Source: an uncultured Rhodospirillales bacterium (GTDB lineage: Bacteria > Pseudomonadota > Alphaproteobacteria > CAAGCB01 > CAG-977). From it: 64,000 bases of DNA. The DNA lies in NCBI GenBank assembly GCA_902777205.1, contig CACYSU010000008.1, forward strand, positions 1 through 64,000, in the 5' to 3' direction. Numbering within the stretch: position 1 is the stretch's first letter; every line of letters begins with the position of its first letter. Positions 45,724 through 58,643 of the stretch are shown here, piece by piece. The position numbers and the translations under genes are program-made. The notes below the pieces were generated by a model. The model searched no databases. It was not told where the DNA came from and saw nothing but the letters and a program-made list of their open reading frames with translations.

Positions 45724-47534
45724 CTTACCCCTCCGTTCATCAGGTTGCGCCGCCTGATCCTTTCGCGCAGCAGCCCCGACGGGTCGTCCTGAATAACACT
45801 GAGCCACTGCATTTGTTCGCGTTTTTCGCGCTCGTCCGGATCGGCTTTTTGTCCCGACGGCGCGGATTGCCCGTTTTCACGCTTTTGTTCGTCCCCGTCC
45901 TGCGGCCGGACGTCGGCGGATTGCGGTTGATTTCTCTGTTGTCCCTTATCGTCGGCAGATTCGGATTGCGGCTGATTTTTCTGTTGCCCGTCCCGTTCCT
46001 GTTGACCTTGCGTCTGTTCCCGCCCTTTTTGATCTTGTTGAGATTGAGGTTCGGCCTGCTGCTGATTTTGGTTTTGCGGCCGGTTCGATCCCTGCCGCCC
46101 CTGCCCGCCGTTTTGTTGTTGATTCTGTTGTTGATCCTGATTTTGCTGTTGGTTTTGCTGCTGATTCTGCTGCTGATTGTTTTTCAGCCGGTCTTCCAGA
46201 TATTTTTTGTTAAAGGCGGCGTCCGCGTGATCCGGATTTTCCTCCAAAACCTTTTTATAGGCTTCGATCGCCTGCCGATACTGTCCCGCCTGCGCCAGCG
46301 CGTTGCCCAGATTATACCGCGTTTCGGCGTCGTCCGGATCGCCCAGCGCCGCGGCGGCCGATTGAAAATCGCCGGATTTGTACAGCGCGACACCCCGCCA
46401 GCCGCGATCGGAAAACACATTCGCGTCGGCCGGTTTTTCACCCGACATGATGCGCAAAGCCTCTTTGCGTTCACTGCGCGTCCACAAATCGGAAACGTCC
46501 GCCCGCGCCTGAACCGGCGTCAAAGCCAGCAGCAAAACGCCCAGCCACCCTTTGCGGTATCCCAACGCGGCGAACGGCAGGATCAGCCAACACAACACTG
46601 CCCCGAAATCGCGCCACGCGTCCGCTTTCACATCCGTGTCCGAACCGCCGGACACGCCGCCCGCGTCCGCCGCGACGCCCGCGATCGCGTCCACGTCGGC
46701 GTCGTCCAATCCGGCCGCGCGGTAAATGCCGCCGCCGGAAACGGCGATTTTTTCCAGATTATCCGCCGTCAACGCCGACAGCACGGGCTTTCCGCCCGAT
46801 TTCAAAAAAGTCCCGTCCGGCATTTGCAGCGGCGCGCCGCGTCCCGTTCCGACCCCCGAAACGGACACGGTGTATCCGTCGGATCTCAGCCTTTCCGCGG
46901 CCTTTCGCGCGGCGGCCTGATTTCCGCCGGAAACGTGCGCCCCGATCATCACGACGCGGCCGCGCGCCGATCCGGCCTGTTTCAACAACGCCCGCGCCTG
47001 ATCCAGCGCCTTTGCCGCATCCGGCGTCCGGCCGCCCATCATGCCCGCCTGAACACTCGGCAGCATTTGGTCGATAACCCTGACATCCTGCGTCAAAGGA
47101 ACGGCGACGAACGGTTCGTTGTCGTACAGCACCAGCGCGCTTTGCCCGTCCTTGGCCTTTTGCAGGAAATCGTGCAGTTTGAAACGCGCGCGATCCATAC
47201 GCGACGGCTTGACATCCGACGGCGTCATAAAAACGGAAATGTCCAGCAGGTAAACGGTGTCAACACCCTTTTTCACCGCGGGCTGCGGCAGCCGTTCCCA
47301 CGCGGGCCCCGCCAGCGAAAGCACAGCCAAAATCCAGCACGCGCCCGCCAAAACAGCCGGCACGAACGTTTTCGCCCCCGTTCCGGCGACCAGCTGCGGC
47401 CGCAGCAAAATCCGGTCGCAGAAATCGCGCCACAACCCGCCGTTCGACCGGCCTTTTCCGGCCAGAAACGGCAGCAAAAGCAATACGGACAATCCCCACA
47501 GCCATTCGGGACGCAAGAAATGAAATTCCGTCAT
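45720..47534 (-). CDS. BatB/BatC-like fusion: VWA domain plus TPR with Gln-rich tail
   Basis: This 604-residue protein has two N-terminal helices (about 10-25 and 58-78), a VWA domain (about 85-285) and a further helix pair (about 310-345). TPR repeats follow (DAETRYNLGNALAQAGQYRQAIEAYKKVLEENP, about 405-440), then about 130 residues rich in Gln/Asn/Arg and a basic end. The VWA metal site is altered: DISVF stands where DxSxS is expected. This joins the BatB and BatC roles in one chain. It overlaps both neighbours by four bases. Confidence 0.85.
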   Translation of the reverse strand: MTEFHFLRPEWLWGLSVLLLLPFLAGKGRSNGGLWRDFCDRILLRPQLVAGTGAKTFVPAVLAGACWILAVLSLAGPAWERLPQPAVKKGVDTVYLLDISVFMTPSDVKPSRMDRARFKLHDFLQKAKDGQSALVLYDNEPFVAVPLTQDVRVIDQMLPSVQAGMMGGRTPDAAKALDQARALLKQAGSARGRVVMIGAHVSGGNQAAARKAAERLRSDGYTVSVSGVGTGRGAPLQMPDGTFLKSGGKPVLSALTADNLEKIAVSGGGIYRAAGLDDADVDAIAGVAADAGGVSGGSDTDVKADAWRDFGAVLCWLILPFAALGYRKGWLGVLLLALTPVQARADVSDLWTRSERKEALRIMSGEKPADANVFSDRGWRGVALYKSGDFQSAAAALGDPDDAETRYNLGNALAQAGQYRQAIEAYKKVLEENPDHADAAFNKKYLEDRLKNNQQQNQQQNQQQNQDQQQNQQQNGGQGRQGSNRPQNQNQQQAEPQSQQDQKGREQTQGQQERDGQQKNQPQSESADDKGQQRNQPQSADVRPQDGDEQKRENGQSAPSGQKADPDEREKREQMQWLSVIQDDPSGLLRERIRRRNLMNGGVR

Positions 47535-48526
47535 GCGCGCCTCCCGACCAGCAGGGACAAAGCCCCCAGTGCGCTGAGAGCGAAAGCGGCCGCCAGCGGA
47601 TAGTAAAACAACGCTTTCACGGGGCGGACGAACACGTCGTCGTTCGCCACGGGTTCCAGCGCGTCGATTTCCCCGTAAATGCGCGCCAGTTCCGCCGTAT
47701 CCTTGGCGCGGAAATACCGGCCGCCTGTTTTTTGCGCGATTTCACGCAAGGCCGCCTCGTCGATTTCGTCGCCGCGCGGAATTTGCATCATCCCGAACAG
47801 CCCCGACAGCTGCATCGAATCCGATCCCGCGCCGACCGTATAAACTTTCACCCCCGCTTTTGCCGCCAGCTCGGCGGCTTCGGACGGTTTCATCGCCCCC
47901 GCGTTCGCGACGCCGTCCGACAGCAAAACGACGACCTTGCTTTTGGCCGGAACGTCCGCCATCGTTTTCAACGCCAGCCCCAGCGCGTCGCCGATCGCCG
48001 TCTGCGATCCGGCCATGCCGACATCCGCTTCGTCCAGCAAAGCGGACACCGTTTTCAAATCGTACGTCAGCGGAACATAGACATACGCCCGTTCGCCGAA
48101 CAAAACGACGCCGACGCGGTCGCCCGCGCGTTTTTTGACAAAAGCGTCCGCCACCGCGCGCACGGCGTCCCACCGGCGCACGTTTTGATTTTGCAAAACG
48201 AAATCCGTTTCCCGCATCGACCCCGAAATGTCCAAAACCAGCATCAGGTTGCGCCCCTGCGACGGGACTTTGGCGGGTTCGCCCGTCCAACGCGGATTCG
48301 CCGCCGCCGTCACCAGCGCGATCCATATCAGCGCCCCCAGAAAACGCCGCCATTTCAACGCGCCCGAAAACGGCCGGACGCCCGCGGCGCGCAAATCGCG
48401 CACGTCGTCGAAAAAGGGGATTTTCAGCGCGTCGCCGCCGTTGTCGTTCACCCGCGGCAAAACGGCGCGCACGATGAACGGCAGCACCAGCAGCAAAAAC
48501 ATTTGAGGATAGGCGAAACCGGTCAT
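47531..48526 (-). CDS. batA: BatA-like VWA-domain membrane protein
   Basis: This 331-residue protein is read from ATG 48526, eight bases after GGAG. It has N-terminal membrane helices (about 5-22 and 57-75), a VWA domain with an intact MIDAS, LVLDISGSMRETD (about residues 93-105), and a C-terminal transmembrane helix before GRRA. The frame upstream to 48682 is not similar to BatA. It overlaps BatB and the DUF4381 gene by four bases each, so the operon is translated in a coupled way. Confidence 0.9.
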   Translation of the reverse strand: MTGFAYPQMFLLLVLPFIVRAVLPRVNDNGGDALKIPFFDDVRDLRAAGVRPFSGALKWRRFLGALIWIALVTAAANPRWTGEPAKVPSQGRNLMLVLDISGSMRETDFVLQNQNVRRWDAVRAVADAFVKKRAGDRVGVVLFGERAYVYVPLTYDLKTVSALLDEADVGMAGSQTAIGDALGLALKTMADVPAKSKVVVLLSDGVANAGAMKPSEAAELAAKAGVKVYTVGAGSDSMQLSGLFGMMQIPRGDEIDEAALREIAQKTGGRYFRAKDTAELARIYGEIDALEPVANDDVFVRPVKALFYYPLAAAFALSALGALSLLVGRRA

Positions 48527-49008
48527 AGGTTTTTCTCCAGCCATTTGCGGGCGGAAACCAGAAAATGCCGCCCCCGCCGCAAATCGTTTTCGGCGTCCGA
48601 CGGCGCGAACGCTTGGTTTTCCAGCAAAAAAACGTCCTCTTCGTTCAAACGCGCCCCCGTGTCTTGCAAAAAATCCGTCCAATCCCGACCTGTCAAACCG
48701 GCCGTCCGCGTCCGCCCGAAACGGTGCAAAGCCGCCCGCCGCAGCAAAACCGACACCCGCGCGGCCAATCCGGAAACGTCGCCCGTGTCGAAAAAGGCGC
48801 GCCGCGCGGATTTCAAACAGTTAAACGCTTCGCGCCGGCGTCGCATCCGCGGGCTGTTGTATATCAGGATCGCCGCCGAAACGATTCCGGCGACCGCCCA
48901 GAAAACGGCCGTCCACCCCGCGCCCAACGGGAAAAAACCGTCCGCATACGGCGGGCGCGCCATCGCGATCAGCTCTTCCGTTCCGGCCTGCGGCGGCAAA
49001 TCAATCAT
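48523..49008 (-). CDS. DUF4381-type membrane protein of the Bat operon
   Basis: This 161-residue protein has one transmembrane helix (about 32-50) and a cytoplasmic helical domain with LAARVSVLLRRAALHRFGRTRTAGLTGRDW, the DUF4381 pattern. Such genes normally sit between a MoxR AAA+ gene and DUF58 gene upstream and VWA genes downstream. Here it is first in the operon, with no moxR or DUF58 gene before it in this window. Confidence 0.8.
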   Translation of the reverse strand: MIDLPPQAGTEELIAMARPPYADGFFPLGAGWTAVFWAVAGIVSAAILIYNSPRMRRRREAFNCLKSARRAFFDTGDVSGLAARVSVLLRRAALHRFGRTRTAGLTGRDWTDFLQDTGARLNEEDVFLLENQAFAPSDAENDLRRGRHFLVSARKWLEKNL

Positions 49009-49155
49009 TCCGTTTTATTCCTTTCTTTGATGAAAGTAGGCGATTTGTTCACGACATTCAAGTTTACAACGCAAACATATTTTTAAAATCCTTTGCGGCT
49101 GGACAAACCGCGATTTTTAGCGCAAGATAGGACAACGTTTTTTAAGAGGTGTTTC

Positions 49156-49773
49156 ATGTCAAACTTACCGGAACCTTCCCGCGTCGCGGCGGCCGGCGGC
49201 CAGCAGAGCCGCCAGCGGGACATCCGCAAAATCGACGACGTTCCCGCGCGTTACCGCAACCACCCGTCATTCGGAACGATGATCGACGATCCCGCCCATC
49301 ACGGCGACCCGAACGGCAAAGTCCTGCGCGAAGCCATGACCGCGATAGAGGCCGAGTTTTCCGGCGCGGTCAAAGGCCCCGTTTCGCGATCCGACACCCC
49401 TTACATCGACTTTTACGACGGCGAAGGCCACCCGTTCGACATCAAAACCCCGCTGTCGCCGGACAAAGGGGACAAATGGGAATTCGACCCCGTTTCAAAC
49501 GCGCAGACGATCCTGCACCAGCTGGACATGGATCACCCGAACAAATACACGGGGAAAAACGAACCCGTCGCCGTCATGATGGACACGACCTATATGACGC
49601 CCCGCGACCGCGACGCGCTGTGGCACGAATTGCGCAAAAACACCAAGGACGACCGCGCCCTGCTGAAACGCGTGTTCGAGGTCAACGTCGATCTGGACGG
49701 CCGCAAACCCGTCAGGGCGAAACAGCCCCTGACCGCGGCGCAGCTGGCCGTTTTAAGCGGGCGAGGCCGGTGA
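49156..49773 (+). CDS. nuclease-like protein of unknown function
   Basis: This 205-residue protein has no signal peptide. Residues 83-97 (YIDFYDGEGHPFDIK) fit the D...(D/E)-x-K core of PD-(D/E)xK nucleases, with an upstream helix carrying E65 and E67. The following region is rich in Asp, His and Tyr and resembles nuclease toxin domains, by pattern only. It begins behind AAGAGGTG and overlaps the next gene (TGATG), a Sel1 lipoprotein. It could be a toxin, an effector or a housekeeping nuclease. No immunity gene is recognisable. Confidence 0.5.
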   Translation: MSNLPEPSRVAAAGGQQSRQRDIRKIDDVPARYRNHPSFGTMIDDPAHHGDPNGKVLREAMTAIEAEFSGAVKGPVSRSDTPYIDFYDGEGHPFDIKTPLSPDKGDKWEFDPVSNAQTILHQLDMDHPNKYTGKNEPVAVMMDTTYMTPRDRDALWHELRKNTKDDRALLKRVFEVNVDLDGRKPVRAKQPLTAAQLAVLSGRGR

Positions 49774-50315
49774 TGTCGTTGAAAACGCGCTTTATTTTCC
49801 CCTTGCTGCTGGCGTTGTCCGGCTGCGTTCTCATCCCCGATTTTTATTCGCCGGAAATGGCGGACGGCTATACCGACGCCGAAAAGGGGATCGCCGCGTT
49901 CAACCGCGCGGATTACCAACAGGCTTTGCAATATCTGGCGCCCGCCGCCGAAAAAGGCGACATCGACGCGCAATACATGATCGGGATGATCCACCTGTAC
50001 GGGCTGGCCGGCTATAAAAACAGCTTCGCCGCGCAGAAATGGCTGACGCTGGCGGCGCAGGCCGGACAGCGCGCCGCGCAGGAACAGCTGGCGTTTTTAT
50101 ATAACGACGAACTGTCGTCCGTTTACAACCCGATCGACGCGTACCATTGGTTCAGCATGATCATCGCCGACCGTCCGCAGTATCAGGAAAAGCTGAACAA
50201 TCTGGAATGGACGCTGCGCAGCCGCGGATTGCTGGCCACGGCGAAAACCATTCCCGATCCGAAAAAGCCGCGGTACAAGGGCGTCGATTACAATTCTTTG
50301 TTCCCGCTGCGGTGA
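49773..50315 (+). CDS. Sel1-repeat lipoprotein
   Basis: This 180-residue protein has a lipoprotein signal (MSLKTRFIFPLLLALSGC, Cys near residue 18) followed by Sel1-type repeats: GIAAFNRADYQQALQYLAPAAEKGDIDAQYMIGMIHLYG and SFAAQKWLTLAAQAGQRAAQEQLAFLY. These form a protein-binding solenoid on the periplasmic or outer-membrane face. Its start is fused to the stop of the nuclease-like gene, so the two are coupled. Confidence 0.82.
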   Translation: MSLKTRFIFPLLLALSGCVLIPDFYSPEMADGYTDAEKGIAAFNRADYQQALQYLAPAAEKGDIDAQYMIGMIHLYGLAGYKNSFAAQKWLTLAAQAGQRAAQEQLAFLYNDELSSVYNPIDAYHWFSMIIADRPQYQEKLNNLEWTLRSRGLLATAKTIPDPKKPRYKGVDYNSLFPLR

Positions 50316-50324
50316 GGAATGGCA

Positions 50325-51860
50325 ATGACCGATAAAAAATTTCTGTTTTTGACGCGCGGCGACTGGCTGGCGCTGATCGTCTGTCTGGCGGCCGGCGGTG
50401 CGCTGAGCGCGTTTCTGCTTTACGACGTTTTGTGCGATCTGGCGAACTATCACTATTACAACGGGTTCGCCTTTGTCCACAACCGTTACGACATTGATGT
50501 CGCCCCCGCCGGATACCACAGTTTTTTCAATCCGCTGCTGGACGCCGTCAACTGGTTTTTGATCAAACATCTGGACACGAAGCTGCGGCTTTATTTCGCG
50601 CTGACCGGATTGCCGTTCGGATTGCTGCTGTTCGTCTGCCTGAAAATCAACCGGCTGTTTTTCACCGATAAAATCGCCATCGCCGCGTCCATGATTTTGG
50701 GCGCGACCGGTTTTGCGACATGGTTTCAAATCGGTTCGACCAGCAACGAAATCCCCGTCGCGGTGTTGGTGCTGACCGCCCTTTATTGGATGTTAAAGGG
50801 GGAAAAGGAGCTGTTCGCCGCGTTTTTATTGGGCGCGGCCGCGGGGCTGAAACCGACGGCGGCGACTTATTGCCTGTCGTCCGGCATCGTGTTCATCGCG
50901 TTCAACCGCAGGGATTTCAAACGGATCGGTCTGTTCGCGCTGTGCGGTCTTCTCGGTTTTCTGGCGACGAACGGTTTTTGGATGTGCAAACTGTACGCGA
51001 TGTATCAAAACCCGTTCTTTCCGTTTTTCAACGGCGTGTTCCGTTCGCCGTGGTTCGCGGCGGCGAATTTCACCCCGATGCAGCTGGAATCGCCCGATTT
51101 GAACACGTCCCTGCCGAAATTGCTGCTGCTGCCGCTGTTGCTGATTTCGGTGACGGAGGGAAGCGAACCGACGTTGGATCATATGACTTTTTCGGATTTC
51201 CGCTGGCTGTTCGCGGCCGTTTTGCTGGTCGTCTGGGCGGTTCGGGCGCGCCGGATCGAAATGACCCGTCCGGAAAAGTTTCTGGCGTTCTGGCTGATCG
51301 TTTCCTATGTCGTTTGGATCAAGGCGTTTCTGGTCGTGCGCTATCTGATCCCCGTCGAAATGATGCTGCCCGTCTTTTTCGTCAAAGCCGCTGCGTCGTG
51401 GCGTCCCCTGACGGGTTCGACCGTCAAGCAGGCGGTCAAAATCTCCGCCTGCGTCGTTTTGTTCGCGATGTGCGTCGGCACGGTTTGGAATTCGGGCGTG
51501 TGGGGCAAGCTGAGCGCCGGTGAAAACGCCCGTTTGCGGCCGGATTTTCCCGACAAGCTGATCGTCCCCGAAGACACGGTGTTTTTAACGTCCGGCAATC
51601 GCAATTCGATGTTTTTGGCGCAAGTGGCGGAAAAGGCGAAAATCCGGATCGTCAACAGGGATGAAAACCTGTGGCCGTTCATCGCCAAAACGAAATGGGG
51701 CGAAAAGATCAAAAACACCGCGAACGAACCGGCGATCAAAGCGTTGTGGATGACATCCGGCACGTCCGCCATCGCCGTTGACGGCATGACCTGCCGTCCG
51801 TTTCGGGCGGACATGGTTCACACGGTCTGCTTCCCCGACAAAATCGCCGGCGTCGCGTTT

Positions 51861-51878
<18 letters not shown>
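50325..51878 (+). CDS. polytopic membrane protein, GT-C-like (paralogue 1)
   Basis: This 517-residue protein has about ten hydrophobic helices and a soluble C-terminal part of about 110 residues. The first periplasmic loop contains [22 protein letters not shown] followed by [11 protein letters not shown], closely matched in the gene at 53980. The overall plan (large first loop, many helices, C-terminal soluble domain) resembles GT-C glycosyltransferases, but no Asp/Glu catalytic pair can be assigned with confidence. It starts behind GAGG seven bases before ATG 50325. The end overlaps uvrB by 18 bases. Confidence 0.65.
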
Positions 51879-53912
<2,034 letters not shown>

Positions 53913-53979
53913 CGCTTTACCTTTCCTTTTCCGGCCGTTAAAATGACCGCCGTAACAATATAAGGACACGCGCCGCCCG

Positions 53980-55560
53980 ATGCAATCCATTAACACAAAA
54001 AACCGTTCCGCGCTCTTTCACGTTTGCGCCGCTTTGCTGTTTTTGACGGCGGGCGGGCTGGTTTCCGCCGCGTTGAAATTCGAGCTGACCTACGATTACC
54101 TGCTGTACCACCATTACAACGGTTTCGCGTTTTTGAACGGGCGGCTGGGAACGGACATCGCCCCCGCGTCCGTCGCCACCTATTACAATCCGCTGTTGGA
54201 CGCGCTGTTGTACAAGCTGAACGCGTATTTTCAAAACGACCGCGGCGGATATTATTTCGCGACCGGATTGCCGTTCGGCGCGATGCTGTTCGCTTTGTTC
54301 GAGATTTCGCTGCTGTTTTTCGATTTCAAAACGTTAAAGGGCAAACTGTGCTGCGCCGCCGTTTCAATCATCGGCGCGACGGGCGTCGCCGCGTGGTTTC
54401 AAATCGGAACGGCGACGCATGAAATTCCGGCCGCCGCCCTTGTTTTATCCGCGCTGTACCTGATCCTGCGCTTTCCCGATCATAAAAAGACCTACGCCGC
54501 CGCCGGTTTCCTGCTGGGCGCGGCCGCGGGGCTGAAGCTGACCGCCGCCGTTTATTGCGTTTCAACGGGCGTCGCGCTGATTTTATCGTACAAATCGCTG
54601 ACAAAGCCGAAAACGTTCATCGCTTGGCTGGCCGCCGGCGGGCTGGCCGGATTTGCGGCGACGGACGGTTTTTGGGCGGTGATGCTGTGGAACGGTTTTC
54701 AAAACCCGTTTTTCCCGTTTTGGAACAAAGTGTTCAAATCGCCGTTTTATTTGAACGAAAACTACGTCGATCGCCTGCATTTGGACGGCGTCACGGCTTT
54801 TCAGCTGGCTTTCCTGCCGTTTTACCTGATCAACCACCCCTACACGTCCAACGTCGGCGCGCTGCAGGAACTGACCGATTTCAGGTTCGCCGCGCTGTTC
54901 GTCGCCGCCGCGTGCGCTTTGGTTTTCCGGTGCCGCCTGTCGCCGGTGATGAAAAAAACGGCGCTGTGGCTGGGCGTTTCATATCTCGTCTGGCTGGTGA
55001 CGGCCGCCAATCTGCGTTTCGCCGTGCCGGTCGAGGCTTTGACCGCCGTCGTTTTGGTCGCGGCGTTCGCCCGATGGAAAAAGCCCGCGTCCCTGATCGG
55101 CGAAGCGTTGTACCTGTCCGCCGCCGTGATCGGAACGGCCGTTTTCGCGTCCACGACCGTTCTGTCCGCCCCTTGGGGGTTCGGAACGCGGGCGAACATT
55201 TTGAACGAACGGATCGTCCTGCCCGAAAACACGGTGTTGGAACTTTACCGTTTTCCGCTGGCGGGCGTCGCGGCCGAAATCGCCGAAACGAACCCGACGG
55301 TGAAAATCATCCTGTATTCCCCGTCCGACAACCAATGGAACGGGTGGGACATCGCGCGCATGGGGAAAATGAACGGACGGCGGACGGAATTGATCGCCAA
55401 CGCCGCCGTCCGCGCCGCACTGTTCCAAGACGCATTCGGGCTGGTTTACGACGAAAATCCGGAATTGTTGAACTGGAACTGCCGGACGCCGGACGTGTCC
55501 GCGAATTTCAAAACCGTCCTGTTTTCGGATGTCAAGCTGTGCATCGAACCGAAAAAATAA
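53980..55560 (+). CDS. polytopic membrane protein, GT-C-like (paralogue 2)
   Basis: This 526-residue protein is a full-length paralogue of the gene at 50325. It shares [71 protein letters not shown] and [14 protein letters not shown]. It has about ten membrane helices and a C-terminal soluble domain. The pair flanks uvrB. A role in transferring sugars or lipids to envelope polymers is plausible from the fold type but unproven. Confidence 0.65.
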   Translation: MQSINTKNRSALFHVCAALLFLTAGGLVSAALKFELTYDYLLYHHYNGFAFLNGRLGTDIAPASVATYYNPLLDALLYKLNAYFQNDRGGYYFATGLPFGAMLFALFEISLLFFDFKTLKGKLCCAAVSIIGATGVAAWFQIGTATHEIPAAALVLSALYLILRFPDHKKTYAAAGFLLGAAAGLKLTAAVYCVSTGVALILSYKSLTKPKTFIAWLAAGGLAGFAATDGFWAVMLWNGFQNPFFPFWNKVFKSPFYLNENYVDRLHLDGVTAFQLAFLPFYLINHPYTSNVGALQELTDFRFAALFVAAACALVFRCRLSPVMKKTALWLGVSYLVWLVTAANLRFAVPVEALTAVVLVAAFARWKKPASLIGEALYLSAAVIGTAVFASTTVLSAPWGFGTRANILNERIVLPENTVLELYRFPLAGVAAEIAETNPTVKIILYSPSDNQWNGWDIARMGKMNGRRTELIANAAVRAALFQDAFGLVYDENPELLNWNCRTPDVSANFKTVLFSDVKLCIEPKK

Positions 55561-55602
55561 CGAAAAACCTCTTTACGGGCGGGGGCGACTAAAGTATGCT
55601 GA

Positions 55603-56838
<1,236 letters not shown>

Positions 56839-56841
56839 GGA

Positions 56842-56877
56842 AAAGCCCTTCCGCTAAAAAAAACGGAAGGGTTTTTC
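56842..56877. terminator. bidirectional terminator between aatA and nagE
   Basis: AAAGCCCTTCCG and CGGAAGGGTTTTT pair around a loop of about ten bases, with A-rich and T-rich flanks. The stop codons of the convergent genes lie just outside. Confidence 0.75.
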
Positions 56878-56880
56878 ATT

Positions 56881-58632
56881 TCAGGAAAACGACAGGTACG
56901 CCTGATCGCCGTTGATTTTGAACATCAGCGTCACGCCGGATGCGCGCAATTCATCCTCGTCGATCAGGGACGGATCGCCCAGCCGGACGCAAACGCCGCC
57001 GTCGGCTTCGCTTTCCGTCGATTTGATATTGGCCTCCCCGCCCAGCGCGGCGCGCACGCCGTCGGATAAAGCAGGGGCGGAAATGACGGGAACGTCCGCG
57101 CCGGAACGCAGGAACTCCTCCATCTCCGTTTTCAAATTTTCGGACATCGTGCCGAAAACGGCTTGGACGCCGTTGCCGACGCGCATCACGCCCGTCGCGC
57201 CCAACGCTTTCAATTCCGAATCGCGCGCCTTGGCCGGATCCTTTAAAATCAGCCGCAGCCGCGTAATGCAGGCGTCAAGGTTTTGAATGTTGTCCCGTCC
57301 GCCGAACGCGGCCACCAACCGCGCCGCCGTTTGCCTTTTCGCCCCGCGGCCGTCATCGTCCGGCGCGTCTTCGGCCGTTGCGTCGTCGTCGCGGCCGGGG
57401 GTTTTCATATCGAACGCCGTGATGAAAAACCGGAACACTGCATAGTAAACGACCGCGTAAACGGGCCCCAGAACAAACACCAGCCACGGTTTCGTGTCCA
57501 GCGCGTAAAACAGCCCGAAATCTATCGCCCCTTGCGAAAACGTGTAGCCGATATGCGCGCCGGCCAGATTGACGGCGGCAAAAGCCGTGCCGACCAGCGC
57601 GGCGTGAACGAAATACAGCGCGGGCGCGGCGAACAGGAACGTGAATTCCAACGGTTCGGTGATCCCCGTCAAAAACGCGGTCAACGCGCCGGACGCCATG
57701 ATCCCGCCGACTTTCAGCCTGTTTTCCGGCTTTGCGGTTTGCCAGATCGCCAACGCCGCGGCGGGCAGGCCGAACATTTTGATCAAAAACCCGCCGCCCA
57801 AAATTCCGGCCGTCGGATCGCCCGCGAAAAACCGCGGAATGTCGCCGGTGACGACCTCGCCCGCTTTGTTCACATACGACCCGATTTCAAAGAAAAACGG
57901 CACGTTCCAGATATGGTGCAGCCCGAACGGCAGCAGCAGCCGTTCGACAAACCCGTAGGTCGCGCCGGCCACCGCGGGCGCGCTGTACGCCGCCCACATG
58001 GAAAACGCGTTGATCAGTTCCTGCACAGGCGGCCAGAACAGGCTGAGCGCGACGCCCAGAACGATCGCGATCAGGGACGTCAAAATCGGCACGGAACGCT
58101 TGCCCGCGAAAAACCCCAGATAAGGCGGCAGGCGGACGCGGTAAAACCGTTTATACACCCACGCCGCGACGACGCCGGCAAACAACCCGCCGAACACGCC
58201 GGTCTGAATGGTTTTGATCCCCGCGTTCGTCGAAACGATCCGGCGCGCGAAATCGACATCGTACCCCAGCGCGTCGGCCAAAATCCCCAACGTTTCCCGT
58301 TCGGGCGACACATGAAACCACAAAACGTCCGCCATGACGCCCATCGTCGCCTGCAGCACCAGAAACCCCGTCACAGCCGCCAAAGCCGCGACGCCGTCGT
58401 TGTCGGTCAGCCCCAGCGTCGTGCCGATCGCGAAAATCAGCGGCATATTGTCGAAAATGACGTTGCCGCATTGGGTCATGACCTGCGGAATGACGGCCGG
58501 AATCCACGACACTTCCGCATTCAACAGCCCCGATCCGATCCCCAGCAGCAGCCCCGCGACGGGCAGGACGGCGACCGGCAGCATCAGGGATTTTCCGATT
58601 TGCTGCAAAAACATAAAGGCTTTCTTTCCCAT
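56881..58632 (-). CDS. nagE: PTS N-acetylglucosamine-type permease EIICB with a second EIIB-like domain
   Basis: This 583-residue protein is read from ATG 58632 behind AGGAG. The EIIC domain (about 1-400) has MGKKAFMFLQQIGKSLMLPVAVLPVAG and GEVVTGDIPRFFAGDPTAG, typical of the GlcNAc/glucose family and closest to NagE. The EIIB domain (about 420-500) carries the phosphorylated Cys in NLDACITRLRL. A further EIIB-like domain (about 515-583) lacks the Cys-x-T-R-L motif. It takes up and phosphorylates the sugar, receiving phosphate from the EIIA of the upstream fusion protein. Confidence 0.88.
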   Translation of the reverse strand: MGKKAFMFLQQIGKSLMLPVAVLPVAGLLLGIGSGLLNAEVSWIPAVIPQVMTQCGNVIFDNMPLIFAIGTTLGLTDNDGVAALAAVTGFLVLQATMGVMADVLWFHVSPERETLGILADALGYDVDFARRIVSTNAGIKTIQTGVFGGLFAGVVAAWVYKRFYRVRLPPYLGFFAGKRSVPILTSLIAIVLGVALSLFWPPVQELINAFSMWAAYSAPAVAGATYGFVERLLLPFGLHHIWNVPFFFEIGSYVNKAGEVVTGDIPRFFAGDPTAGILGGGFLIKMFGLPAAALAIWQTAKPENRLKVGGIMASGALTAFLTGITEPLEFTFLFAAPALYFVHAALVGTAFAAVNLAGAHIGYTFSQGAIDFGLFYALDTKPWLVFVLGPVYAVVYYAVFRFFITAFDMKTPGRDDDATAEDAPDDDGRGAKRQTAARLVAAFGGRDNIQNLDACITRLRLILKDPAKARDSELKALGATGVMRVGNGVQAVFGTMSENLKTEMEEFLRSGADVPVISAPALSDGVRAALGGEANIKSTESEADGGVCVRLGDPSLIDEDELRASGVTLMFKINGDQAYLSFS

Positions 58633-58643
58633 GGCGGACACTC

